DNA from: Strigamia acuminata
Lineage: Eukaryota; Arthropoda; Chilopoda; Geophilomorpha; Linotaeniidae
DNA length: 64,000 nucleotides
Assembly: GCA_949358305.1 (NCBI GenBank)
Contig: OX442324.1
Location: forward strand, 4,718,001 to 4,782,000
Direction of reading: 5' to 3'
Positions 28,390-39,700 of the stretch are shown piece by piece. A program made the translations under genes and the position numbers. The number at the start of each line of letters is the position of its first letter. Positions within the stretch are counted from its first letter, which is position 1. Below the pieces are notes generated by a model. That model did not search any database. It worked only from the letters and a program-made list of their open reading frames with translations, and was not told where the DNA came from.

Positions 28390-28927
28390 TTATGGCCATG
28401 AAATCTTCCTCGATTTATTCACTGGCTGGTCGTATGTCCCCCCAATTATGTTGTCTCTTCTTCTCTTCTGGTCATTCGGATGTTTCATTTCTTCTTTATT
28501 ACTTTTTTGATAATTATTTAATTTGATAAACCTGCTGTTAACATTTACTGATTGCGACGACGAGGGTGGTTTTTTGAGCCTGTCTTCGTTATATGACACA
28601 GTCGATACAGTTCCATCAATATTTTCCTCTATAAATTTATTCATTTTCCTGCCTCGTCGATTTTCTCGCCAACGACGCTGTGGAAACGATGTCACATATT
28701 TATGAAATAACGCCACAAGATCTGCTTTGCTCAATGTGTTTAAGTTTCTTTTGGTTTTAATGCATTGCTATTTAAAAAAGAAAAAAATGATTACAGTTGT
28801 TTGTGGAGACATGTTTTGATATGCTTACTTTTTCAAGGATTTCTATTAACCTAGAATTCTCTAATAACTCAGGGATTAATGTTGAATCGTCTTGAAATGT
28901 TGCGGTAGAGGAATCGTTTGCCGCCAT
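28390..28927 (-). CDS. ASHWIN: Ashwin homologue (tRNA ligase complex associated)
   Basis: Two exons (28829-28927 and 28390-28767) give 158 aa. Ashwin (human C2orf49) is a small nuclear protein first known from frog development and later found with the RTCB tRNA-splicing ligase complex. Features: the N-terminal LIPELLENSRLIEILEK (human PELLSQEFLLLTLEQ); LSKADLVALFHKYVTSFPQR, followed by a basic WRENRRGRKMNKF; a low-complexity middle; and a C-terminus SRKISWP that matches the family end (RKIQHVTWP in human). The short length and matching ends make this the best call; the middle is poorly conserved, as in the family. Function in this organism is inferred. Confidence 0.82.
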
Positions 28928-29929
28928 GTTTGTTATGGTTTTGTGAAAAATTCCTTGTTTTGGTTACTTAGAAAGCAGTCTGTAACTATGAACTAATCTC
29001 AAATTTAAACATATTTGATTAAATGTAATATGGTATCGCAGTTATCAAATTGCGCTATAAAAACAACGAAAGCAATTTTTAATCAAGTTTCAGGCCAACC
29101 ACGAAGAACTTAAGGCGCCGATAGCGCGACACAAGGTAAATAGATGCCGACTAGTGGCAAAGTTATTAACTATACTCACGACTATACTCACGAGTCACGA
29201 CCACAAAATACAAACAACCCAGAATATTAGTGTTTGTGTTTTATTAACAGATGGCGCTAAAATTAAAAAATTCCATTTGGTCAGAGTTTTCCTTGCTGTA
29301 GTCATGAACCATGAACCACAGTATACTGTGACGAAAGACGTTGTCGTCCTTGGGTGTGCGTACACTTCCGTCAGTTGGCACGCGTTCTTCGAAGCCGCCG
29401 CCGCCATTATGTCGTTTCCACTTGGCCACGTGCGAGAGCCACGTGGGCCTGATTTGAAAATTTTACAAAAATATTTTATTTTGTGAATTGGGGACAGGAA
29501 ATCCAACCAAGATCTAACACACTACTTCCCGTCTCATGATCACTGGTCAGTTATTCCAGTGGTGGTGAATTAGAGCTCTGGTCTGGTGTTTTGAATTTGA
29601 TTTCTTGTTTGTTTTGTTACATGTGTATTAATTATTCTTTGCCATCTGGTTTATTTAAATGTTGAAGAGACACATTTTTGTCACACAAATTCACATTCAG
29701 CTCTATTTAGAAATATCATTTCTTGTGTTGGGTTTTTTTCCCCCCCTTTTGAATGTTATCATTTTTCTTGACATTATTTGGTGTTGTAGGACTGCATTCC
29801 ACTTTATTAGTGCTATGAAAGCAGCTTGTAGCATGATTTACATAGCAAAATTTATTTACCAATTGATTTGACTGCATATGATGTAATAAACAATAAACAC
29901 AAGATCTAAAACAATCTTATAAATGTATT

Positions 29930-30024
29930 CAGGACCGGCTCGAGGTAGGTTCGACTGGTGCAATCGCACAGGGCGCGAAATTCATCGCACACGGCGCTGA
30001 TCGACCTGGAGCCGGCCGGTTCTG
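29930..30024. mobile_element. 95-bp hAT-like MITE
   Basis: Ends CAGGACCGGC... and ...GCCGGTTCTG are inverted repeats of the CAGGRCCGG type seen in many hAT elements. The flanks aatgtatt and aatatgtt agree at 6 of 8 positions, a decayed 8-bp target duplication. No coding capacity. Confidence 0.6.
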
Positions 30025-30507
30025 AATATGTTCAAAGTCAAAGTCAAAAGACCTCTGGCATTGTTGTTCAACCAATGGGAGGGACTCAATTCCTGTGAAG
30101 CCAAGCCACTCAAGTAACCTTGCACAGCAACCGCAATGCATGGATTGATGGCAACAGTTTGCCTCGTTTTCTGACCAGGGTGGTGTTGATCAATACCAAA
30201 CTCAAAATGCTAGCGAGTAGCGACCCATGGCATCAATTTTATTTTTTTCGCTCCTGGGGTGAAATAATGAGTCCATGATCATACGACAAGTCCTATTTGA
30301 ATGTCGTGCAGTGGGAAATCTAAAATCTTTATTATTAGTCTTTATTCAGACTTTACGGTCCCGTTTGAACTGTTTGATTCAACTTGGATCTGGCCAAGAG
30401 TTTTTATTCAGAATAAAATAAGTAAAGAAAATATACTCTCTAAAGAGAGTTACATAGTTTTTTTGCTCAAGGAAATGCATGCCAACAACGCAGGGGGTAG
30501 ACAATCA

Positions 30508-30713
30508 GATTCGAATCTTTCATAGGATTCGGTTGGGATTCGGAAAGATTTAGATGATTATTTTAATAAAAAAGTGGAAAATATTTTAACTTTTGTTAAA
30601 TTTTCGACAAAAAATTCAAAATTTTTATAAAATGTAAAGATTTGGGATTCGGAGATTCGGGGATTCGGAACGGGATTCGATTGCCCATGTTAAGAGATTC
30701 GGTTGAATGTCGT
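30508..30713 (+). repeat. GGATTCGG-type degenerate repeat patch
   Basis: The words GGATTCGG, GGGATTCGG and AGATTCGG recur at both ends of this stretch around an A/T-rich centre. The reverse complement of the same motif recurs near 56645-56715, so it is a dispersed repeat family. Confidence 0.5.
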
Positions 30714-31440
30714 ACCCCCTGCAACAACGACGACAAGTTTTTTTTTTTTTTTTTCTCTTCATGAGGATCCCGAATTCCTGGTGTCGTTTTGTTACACTAA
30801 CCCAAATCAGTTATTTCGATGTTTTGTCGTTAGAGGGAGCATAATTCCAATGCCACGTTTATCGAGACGTTTTTCCATTGTTTATCTCATGGATCGTCCT
30901 AAATGCGAATGGTAATTGTGTTATCATTCTTCAAGTTTTTCGACAGTGGTTTTATTCGACTTCTTATTATGCCTACAACACAAAAATAGGTATTATGGCG
31001 TTTGGCGTATTAGCATTCTCATTTCTGTGCTTGGTTTAAGCACTTCCCTATTGCATCGCACCATCCCACCTGTTAACCTAAACAAATAAAAATAATCTGA
31101 AAAGTTCTTCTGTCTCAGTCTTCATCATAATTTCCTTGTAGAAGTCAGTTGTTGTAATCTGATGAACCCCACAAACAGCTGGATCATTAAAATACATAAA
31201 ATTTGATCTGATATCGCTAACAAATAACAGTTTATTTACATCTGTAAATTAAATAAACTGTTTATATAATTTTCGTCTAAAGCACAAAACAATGTAAAGA
31301 AATCATGAAATTCACAAGTAGTAAACAGGAATGGAAAAATTCGGCGTATTTTCCTATATTAAAAGAAAAAGATTTAGTGTGCTAATTTCATTTCCATTAC
31401 GGCACTGCACTGTATGAATGGAAATAATGTGTAATCTCAC

Positions 31441-31700
31441 CTCATTGGCCGATCAGCCATAGCTTAAATAAAAGCTCGGTTTTGATTGGTTGCCAGCCAA
31501 ACATGCTGTTGAGTCGCCGCAGATGGCAGTGAGGTGAGAGTGAGTTTGTTTTTTTTCCGCCGTTCCAGGTCTACTTTCTATCTATCATCTGCATCGAAGA
31601 AGCAAATGTGTCTGTGATTACAGTTTGATTTCAAGTGTACATTCAATAACCGTAAGCAACACTGCGATTGAACAGTAGTAAACTAATTGACCAACCGTTG
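31441..31700 (+). promoter_or_regulatory. Candidate REV3L promoter and first non-coding exon
   Basis: Two ATTGG (inverted CCAAT) boxes, near 31444 and 31485, lie about 40 bp apart with a TAAATAAA stretch near 31465 between them. About 200 bp on, GTCGCG|GTAAGTT (about 31707) is a strong donor. This fits a first non-coding exon spliced to the acceptor at about 33766, 24 bp before the REV3L ATG. Inferred from motifs only; it could serve another transcript. Confidence 0.35.
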
Positions 31701-32130
31701 TCGCGGTAAGTTCACTTATCGTGCTCGCTATCCTAAACAACTTGTTATATCAAACTTGTCGACACATACGGGAATTGCAAAGACAAGACAAACATTTTGT
31801 CCGCAAATTATCACCTTTTTTTAAAAATTTTTTTTCATTTTATTTTTTTATTTTTACTTACTTAGTATGCGTTGTTTACATGAGCAAGTTTTTTCCCCCC
31901 AGTTTCCATATGGCGATTACAATTAAAATAATGTTCAAATGATCTGAATGCGATATTTTATTTGAAATCGCTGGAATATTATTTGCACGTTGTTTTCCAT
32001 ATGTTTGAAAATGTAAAAAACTTTTAGGTGATTTAGTTCAAAATTTAATACACCACAAATGCCATTTTTTTTTTAATTTTCCGGTGTGAACATTTCCGAT
32101 TTGTGGGTTTATTTGGAATATTTGATGCGG

Positions 32131-32213
32131 TTTTTATTTTTTATTTTTTATTTTTTATTTTTTATTTTTTATTTTTTATTTTTTATTTTTTATTTTTTAT
32201 TTTTTTACTTATT
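32131..32213. repeat. (ATTTTTT)n microsatellite
   Basis: About eleven tandem copies of a 7-bp unit, one A followed by six T. Confidence 0.95.
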
Positions 32214-33789
32214 TAAAAAATAAAAATAAAACAAATTTAAAAAAAGAAAATAAAACAGACACCAGGGGGGCAAAACGAAGTCGTTGATTTTATCCATTCT
32301 TGATTTTTATTTTGAAGTTTAATTTTTTTTATAGGTTGATAAAGCAATGAAATATAAGTAACATTTATTATAATACACGAGGTTATATAAGATTACTTAT
32401 TATTACATACATTTTAACCGTTTATGGGGAAATAAGCTAAGATTTTCTAGCTGCTACCATTTATTTCAACTAAAAATTGCATTAAATTTGAAGGCAAAAA
32501 AAAAATTATTTACTTTAAAGTAAACAATTTTTTTTTTCTTCGAATTTTCATTTTTACATTGGACGAATTTTTATTTATCTTTCATTAGATTGTGTTAGAA
32601 TTGAAAAGTATCGATTTGTGTTATATACGAATCTTCTGTGTGTGTATAGGTTAAAGACAATTAATAGCTGTTGTTGCTATAGCGACAAAATACAATAATC
32701 TGTTTAGGTCAGGAGCCTTTTTTTATTCCACAGAATAATACGTTTAATCTTTGGCTTAAGTAATTAGTTGTGTTATTGAAAGCAAAACATTGAAATCAAT
32801 CACTTTATCGAGTAAAATTTACTGTTAAAAAAAGTGGAAACTCGGTTTGAATTGAATAAAATCCTGCAGTTGTGTATAGTACGGCGCTAATCAAGGGGTC
32901 GTCGTTCAGTAATCGAACTTTGACTGTGGAGTTTGTGTAAATTATCACATTTTTGATAATATCTGTAACATAGAGGGGAAATCCAATTTTTTTTATTGCA
33001 CACCACACACGTCAAACGTCACTTGTTGGATTGCGGTTTCCGTTCAGATCCCCTCCCTAATCTGTATTTGCAGTTGACCGTGATGTCTCAATTCCAGTCT
33101 ATTTGTGATTTGATGATTACTACTATTAAATCCCGATCGAGTTTGGTTTGCTTAATTTTACGTTCAAAATGTAACTGGAATCTGATGCACAGCATTTTAG
33201 CCTGCAAGTTATAAATGTTAGAGATGGAATACCAACTTTTTTTTAAAAAAAAAACGAATCATTTGTTTTCGTACAATGTACAAATGATGGAATTTGAGAT
33301 TTGTGAAAAAGAAGTATATTAAATAAATAAAATTGGTGTTATTTTGGAAAGGAAATCAGTAAACTTTTCCGGCTTCCGTAGATGGAAGTGGAGAAAAATG
33401 GAGCAAAGAATTTAAATGATTTTAAAAATTAGCATAATAGGAATTCACAAATTTCGTGATATTTTTTACTAGATTTAATTATTATGAGACCTCCTACTAC
33501 ATTTGTTTGGAGAGTTAGAAATGAAAAATGAATTTTGATCAATATACTAAACCATTTTGTTTGTTTAAAAAAAAAAACAAGAAATAAAATAAAAAATAAA
33601 TTTTATTTTTTTGTCGTTGAAAACTCCCTCCCTCATTGTACGTCAGTACATAAAATGTTCTAAATCAATCGAATTTTGTTTTCAGAAAAAAAGAGTAAAG
33701 AAGATACAATACAAAAACACAATGCAATTTAGATTACCGTATTTTAATCATTTTTCTTGTTTCAGGAAATGTTCTTTTCAACGTAACAA

Positions 33790-36700
33790 ATGTTTTCTTT
33801 GCGAATTGTCAACGTGGATCATTACCTTTCGACTCCAATACCTGGTGTTGATGTAACGTATTCCGACTTTCGATGTTGTCGTGTGAAAAAAGTGCCAGTT
33901 GTAAGAGTATTTGGATCAACTCCTGCAGGTAAATTGACGTTTTATAGCACTTTTGTGTCTTGTTTACGGCCCATTTAGTTGCTGAGTATGATGAAAAATC
34001 AATAGCTATTTTGTCAACAGGTGAATGAATGATTTCCGTTTAGTAAAGGAAAAATTAGAAAAATAGCAACTGTTTATTTTCTTTCTTGATTGAGTCATTG
34101 TGTAATTCTGACCTGACACTAATACTTTCGTTCAAGATTTTTTTTTTTTTTAATTTTTTTAAATGGAATATTTTTATAGTGGGATTATTATTATTATTTG
34201 GTTGATCATTAACAGGAAGTTTCGTGCTGGTTCACTATTTTTTTTTTCGTGCTTTCATTCTTTAACACAAAATTAAAGGGTGCGGTTGATTTTGTATTAA
34301 TAATTCATTGAAGCATGTAGGATTAAAATAGTGTGATATCTGCATTGTTGAATTTCACTTAAAACAAGTTATGAATATAAAATTATGTTGACACAATTAT
34401 TATTGTTCTTCTCACAATTTTTTCTCTCTTTTTATTGGATATCTTGAAACTATGGTAACAGCAATTTGGGTGAAACGAAACACACTTGATATACGACTAT
34501 ATATATATATTTTTTACATGAATCTGTTTTTTATTTTTTTTATTTTTTTTTTATTTTACTTTTTTTTATTTATTATAATTAGTTTCTATTTCCTTATTTT
34601 GTTTTCGTACAAAATAAAGGATTTTTTAAAAATAAATAAACAAATAAATAAACTTGACATTGAAACGATTTATATAACTTTTGCCAATTATTATAACACG
34701 TCTTTTAATTTTATTAAGTGATTTTATTGAGTAATTTATTAAGTGGACACAAATAAGAAACCATCAATCACTAATAAAATGATCAAACTGCTGATAAATG
34801 CGTAATCGGAAATAGATTTTGTAAGCCTGATTGTTTCTTTCGGGTCGTGGCTACAAAGGAAATATAATAAAAAAATAGATAATAATAAAAAAATTACGAA
34901 ATACTCATTTGCAAAATAACCTTCATTTTGAAATGCATAATTAAATATTTGTAAAACATTGTATTTTGTCAGGACAAAAGACGTGCTTGCATTTGCACGG
35001 TGTTTTTCCTTACATATGCGTGCCTTGCGATGGATCTCCATTATCAAGTGAATGTGAAAAGGAGTTGCATCAATTGGCTGTGAGTTTAGACCGTTCTCTA
35101 AATGTCGGTCTAGGCAAATCTAGTACAACAGATGCTCAACATGTGTACAAAGTATCTTTGGTTTCCGGAATGTATGTTTTAATATTTATAAATACATTTT
35201 TTTTTTATATTTTAAATTTGTGTATTAATTAATCATTTTATTTTATTTAGACCTTTTTATGGTTACCATAGCAAAGAACAGCATTTTTATAAAATCTACT
35301 TTTATAATCCGCTCATGGTAAAAAGGTATATATATATATTTTTTTTTCCTGTTTTGTATGTTTATTTTATTAATTTTTATTTTGTTTGATTTTTACCTTT
35401 TCAGAGCAGTTGAACTGTTGCAAAATGGTGCTGTTTTAAATAAAGCCTTCCAACCTCATGAAGCTCATGTTCCTTTTATTTTACAAGTGGGTTATATTAA
35501 TAAAAATACAAATAAAGCTTTAAGTTTGTCGTTGTTGTAATTTTTTATGTTTTTTTTTTCTTTCTAATGACAGATGTTTATCGATTACAATTTATATGGA
35601 ATGAATTTATTAAATTTAGCAAGTGTTAAATTCAGGAAAAAGAGTAATATAATTTTTAAAAATGCATTAGATGCGTTCAGAAGGTCATTTAAATTTGTGT
35701 AAAACGCTTATTTTGCATTTGAAATAAGCGATTTGCACCCGTTTAATCACTTCATTTTGAATGCACCGTATTTATTAATATTAAATATTTGATTATTTGA
35801 TATTTAATTTTTATTTTCAAGATGAATCTAGTCCAGAAAATGAAAACAGTTGCATCAAAGTGCCATCAGATTTAATTAGTCCATCATCAGAATCAAACGC
35901 CAATTCTTTTTCTGTTAATTCAAATTCATATTCGGATGTTAAATTTCGAAAATGGACATACGATTTAATACCAGAGTATGGTATTTCTTTATGATTGAAA
36001 TTAATTTAATTAACAAATGTATTTTTTAGTGCCTTATTTTTACCGGAAGATGTGGAAAGGCAAAGCATATGTGAATTAGAAGTTGACGCATTGGCCAGTG
36101 ATATACTTAATCGAATGGAATTAATGTGTAATAATAAGAATAATAATAATAATAGTAAAAATAATAATAGTATACTTATTATTTTTATTTTTATTTATTT
36201 TATTATTATTATTGTTGTTTTTATTGTGCTGTTATCAAAATAAGAACACAAACAGCAATTCATTTCAATTTGGGTGTACATTGCAGCTAATCCAGGAATG
36301 AATCCAGGTTTAAAATTAATTTGGGAAGATGAAAAACAACGTAGGCAAAGAGATGGAAAAGATACACAGCTTAAACCTGCAACTTCGCAAGGTTAATATA
36401 ATAATTTCTTATGCGACTAAGAATGTGTTTAATATAATTTTATAAATAGATCGGGGAGAAATTTCGTTACAAACGACAGAGTTGAGATATTTGCAGCAGC
36501 TAAAGAACATGTTAAATCAGAGGTGAATAATTAATCCCAACATTTTTAAAAACTCTGTTTTTACATAATGAACTTAATGTTTGTTTCAGCGATTCGCCCC
36601 TTGATTTAAGTAACAACGGCTCCAGTGTTTGTGCGACACCGTCTAGGAGTCAAGAGATCCACACGCTAAAAGAAAAAGGTCTTTTTTTATTTTTATTTTT

Positions 36701-39700
36701 TTCAATCAAAATTAATTTTTATTTTCTATTTCATTTAGCTAAAAACCCAAACATTTTCAGTAATAAAATAGAAACAGAAGCTGTTGTTAACACAGATTTA
36801 GTTTTATCACTCAATCAAAGTTCGAGTAATTCGCAACATGGAAGCAGCATTTGTAAGCACAAATTTTCTCTAATTAATTTTTGATAATTTTAAAATAAAT
36901 ATTAAAAGATTTTGCCCGATTGGTAATAAATTTGGCCTTGTAAAACAAATTTTTGCACAAAAGGTTGCCGTAGCAGGGGCTAAACAATAAAGAAGGAAAT
37001 AACACCGACTATCTGGGCCAACCCTAACAAACACCTGACTAATGACGTCAAATATTTTTTGTAAAAATAAACTCATTTGAACTAAATTCTTTACATTGGG
37101 TTATTGAATTCTGTGATGACGAAAAAAGGGATTAATTGTATATAAAATGTTTTTTTTTTCTTTTTAAATAGTGGATACGCAGGATGAAGAATTGATTGAC
37201 ATATTAGCCAAAATAAATTCTAGTCAAGCTTCAGGTGACAGAGACAGTATTTTATCAATCGAAACATGGGACCAAACAGAAAAGCAATTTGGTGATATGG
37301 ACGAGTTAAATGATGAAGATGAAACAAAAGAAATGTCACAACTTATATGGGAAACTGACCCTAGTATCGTCACAGACATGTTACCTCAAGTTGATGGTCC
37401 TGTGGACCCAAAACAAACACACTCAGGTAATAATAATACTAATATTTAAAAAAAAAAGAAAAAAGTGTTGTTCACACACGGCTTTAATGTTTGTATTTCT
37501 TCCCCTGTGGTTTTGTGTACATGCGCGAATGAATTGGCACTTGTTAAGTACTTTTAAATTTCACCTTCTGTGTGTAAGTTTAGTTAAGTAATAGAGAACT
37601 AAAATTGACTTAAAAATTGATTATTCATATAAAGGATTAAATCGAACTCCACGGTTCAGAATGCCAGCATCGCAAACGCATTTATCCGCAACCTCAGGAA
37701 TGAGATTGAAAACCGCTCGCAAAAGTACCTATATGGGCACCGCGTCGACTCTTCATCCGATTCCGAGCCCAGTGACCAACCACCAGTATCGCCCTGCATC
37801 ATGGCCGCCACAACCGATGCAACCGATGCAACCAATGCCACCAGTGCCTCAGAACTTTTTGTACCAAAATCATCAGCATCCGGGGCCCATGCACTGGAAC
37901 TACAACATGTGGCATCATCCGATGGACATGGCTTCTTCGGCCGGATTTCCAGGAAATTCCGTCGGGATGGAAGAGCAGAAGAAAATGATGTCGTCGGCGC
38001 CGTGTTGGCCCAATTCTGCGGCCAGCGGTCCGCCCATGGGCTCGAATTGCAGAGAGTTCAGTGCAATGAACCCCTTCTCGGACGGGTATCCTTCAGTGCA
38101 TTACAATAGACAAGAACGTTTGCCGTCGCTAAACATGCCGAGTTGCCTAGCAACGCCTCCTGGAGGTTTCTACGAACCACACTCGTTCATTCCACCGATC
38201 AACTACAATTGCGAAATGACAATGCCAAAGTACCAGCAGCAGCAACAGCAGGCGCAGCAGTTGATGGCCGCTGGAAACGCGTTTAATTGCATGGAATCGA
38301 CGATGGGTGGCAATCAGAAGAACTTTATTGCTTTACAGCGCTTTTCCTACGTTTCCAAGGACTATCAAGTGTCGTGGCCGGAGGAATTTAACAGAAACGA
38401 ACAAGAGGCAAATTATTACAACAGCCAAACGGACGCCATTGTCATGTCGGAGAACACAATGCCAGTCAACGTGCGGACGACTTGCGGCGACGTTTTAGCC
38501 GCGGCGATGTCCAGCAGCGGCATCGACATGCACTCGTTGGCCGAAGTGTGCGAAGAAGAGGAGCAGTGCGTTGAATTCACCGACGGGCCGCTCACCACCT
38601 CGGCGTGCAGGGTCGAAGAGAGTTCTGTCATGGTGGTTGCGGAGAGGGAGCAGCGAATCTCTGCCGTTACCAAGCGCAAAACGTCAGTGGTGGCTTGCGT
38701 CCCGAATTCGTACGAAGAAGGAAATAACGAAAATTGGATGCAGGAACCCCCGGTGTGGCTCGTCGGTGGCAAGGAGCCCGAGAAAGTGCAATACGAGCAA
38801 GAGGAGGAGGAGGAGGAAGAAGAGGACGAGGAGAACGAGGAGAAAAATGATGTTGCTCAAGCGGAGAATTGTCCAGAGGTTTGTGAAGAGATTGCGCAAC
38901 ACGAGGATAGGAGAAAGGAAGTGCGCGATAGAGCGGAGAAGGATAATGTCAACGAGGAAAGCATCAAGGGAGCTGCGAGCAATGAAACTAGAAAATACGT
39001 GCTGCCTGATTTGAGTTCCATCATCGAGTCTGAAGAGTTGTTAGAAGAACAGGGCACCGGGATGGATTTGCAGAAGGAGGAGGAGGTTGAAGAAGATTCG
39101 GCGAGTCCTAATTTGCAGTTGTCGGAGATATCCGAGGAGGATATTAAGGAGTATGAAGAGATTGTGGATGTTGACGAGTACCAGGATAATAAGGTAGAAT
39201 TGCCTCTGAATGAAGAATGCGAGGTGAGGGAAGCGGAAAATGAGTTTGAAAGCAAAGTGGAGGTGTTAGAGGCAAATATGGTGGATGAGGAGGAGGAAGA
39301 GGAAGAGGAGGAAGAAGAGGAGGAGATGGGGGATGTCATTTTAATTGAGTTGAATGAAAATGAAGAGTTGGTGTTGGATTTGAGTGATGAGAAAGAGGGA
39401 AGTGGGGATTCGAATAGTGGGAGTGTTCGTGAAAGTGTTGTGGGAAATGATCATTTGGACAATGAGGAGGTGGAAAGTGATAAAGAAGGGATGAATGATG
39501 ACGTAGAGGAGAATGAGGCGGGGTTGAAGGATACTTTGATTGCAAAAGGGCCTTTAGATGAGTTTATTGAAAAGGTATTGACGAGTTCTTGTGGGTTAGA
39601 GGTATTGCAAGAAGGTGGTAGTTCAGAAACGAGTTTAAATATGAAAAGTGGTGAAAATGAAGTGGTTAGAACGGGGTTGGGCGAAGGTTTTGCAACGGAA

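Larger units (their letters stand above)
28928..33789. other. Long divergent spacer (ashwin / REV3L)
   Basis: 4.9 kb without a recognisable protein gene, the largest gap in the gene-rich half. It holds a small hAT-like MITE (29930-30024), a GATTCGG-rich patch (30508-30713), a CCAAT-rich promoter candidate (31441-31700) and a heptanucleotide microsatellite (32131-32213). An acceptor at about 33766 just before the REV3L start suggests that much of 31.7-33.8 kb is a REV3L 5' UTR intron. ORFs at 29154-29506 overlap on three frames and look fortuitous. Confidence 0.5.

Noticed and set aside
29154-29506. Overlapping frames on both strands as a protein gene
   Set aside because: Three overlapping frames, none with family features; the GC-rich motif cluster explains the openness.
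31721-35047. Small frames in the REV3L 5' region and first coding intron
   Set aside because: Phe/Lys/Ile-rich translations of AT-rich DNA, no family resemblance.
38857-39339. Ser-rich minus-strand frames opposite the REV3L acidic tract (also 39451-39921, 41182-41568)
   Set aside because: GAG/GAA runs read backwards as CTC/TTC give Ser/Phe-rich shadow frames. The plus frame is continuous with REV3L on both sides.
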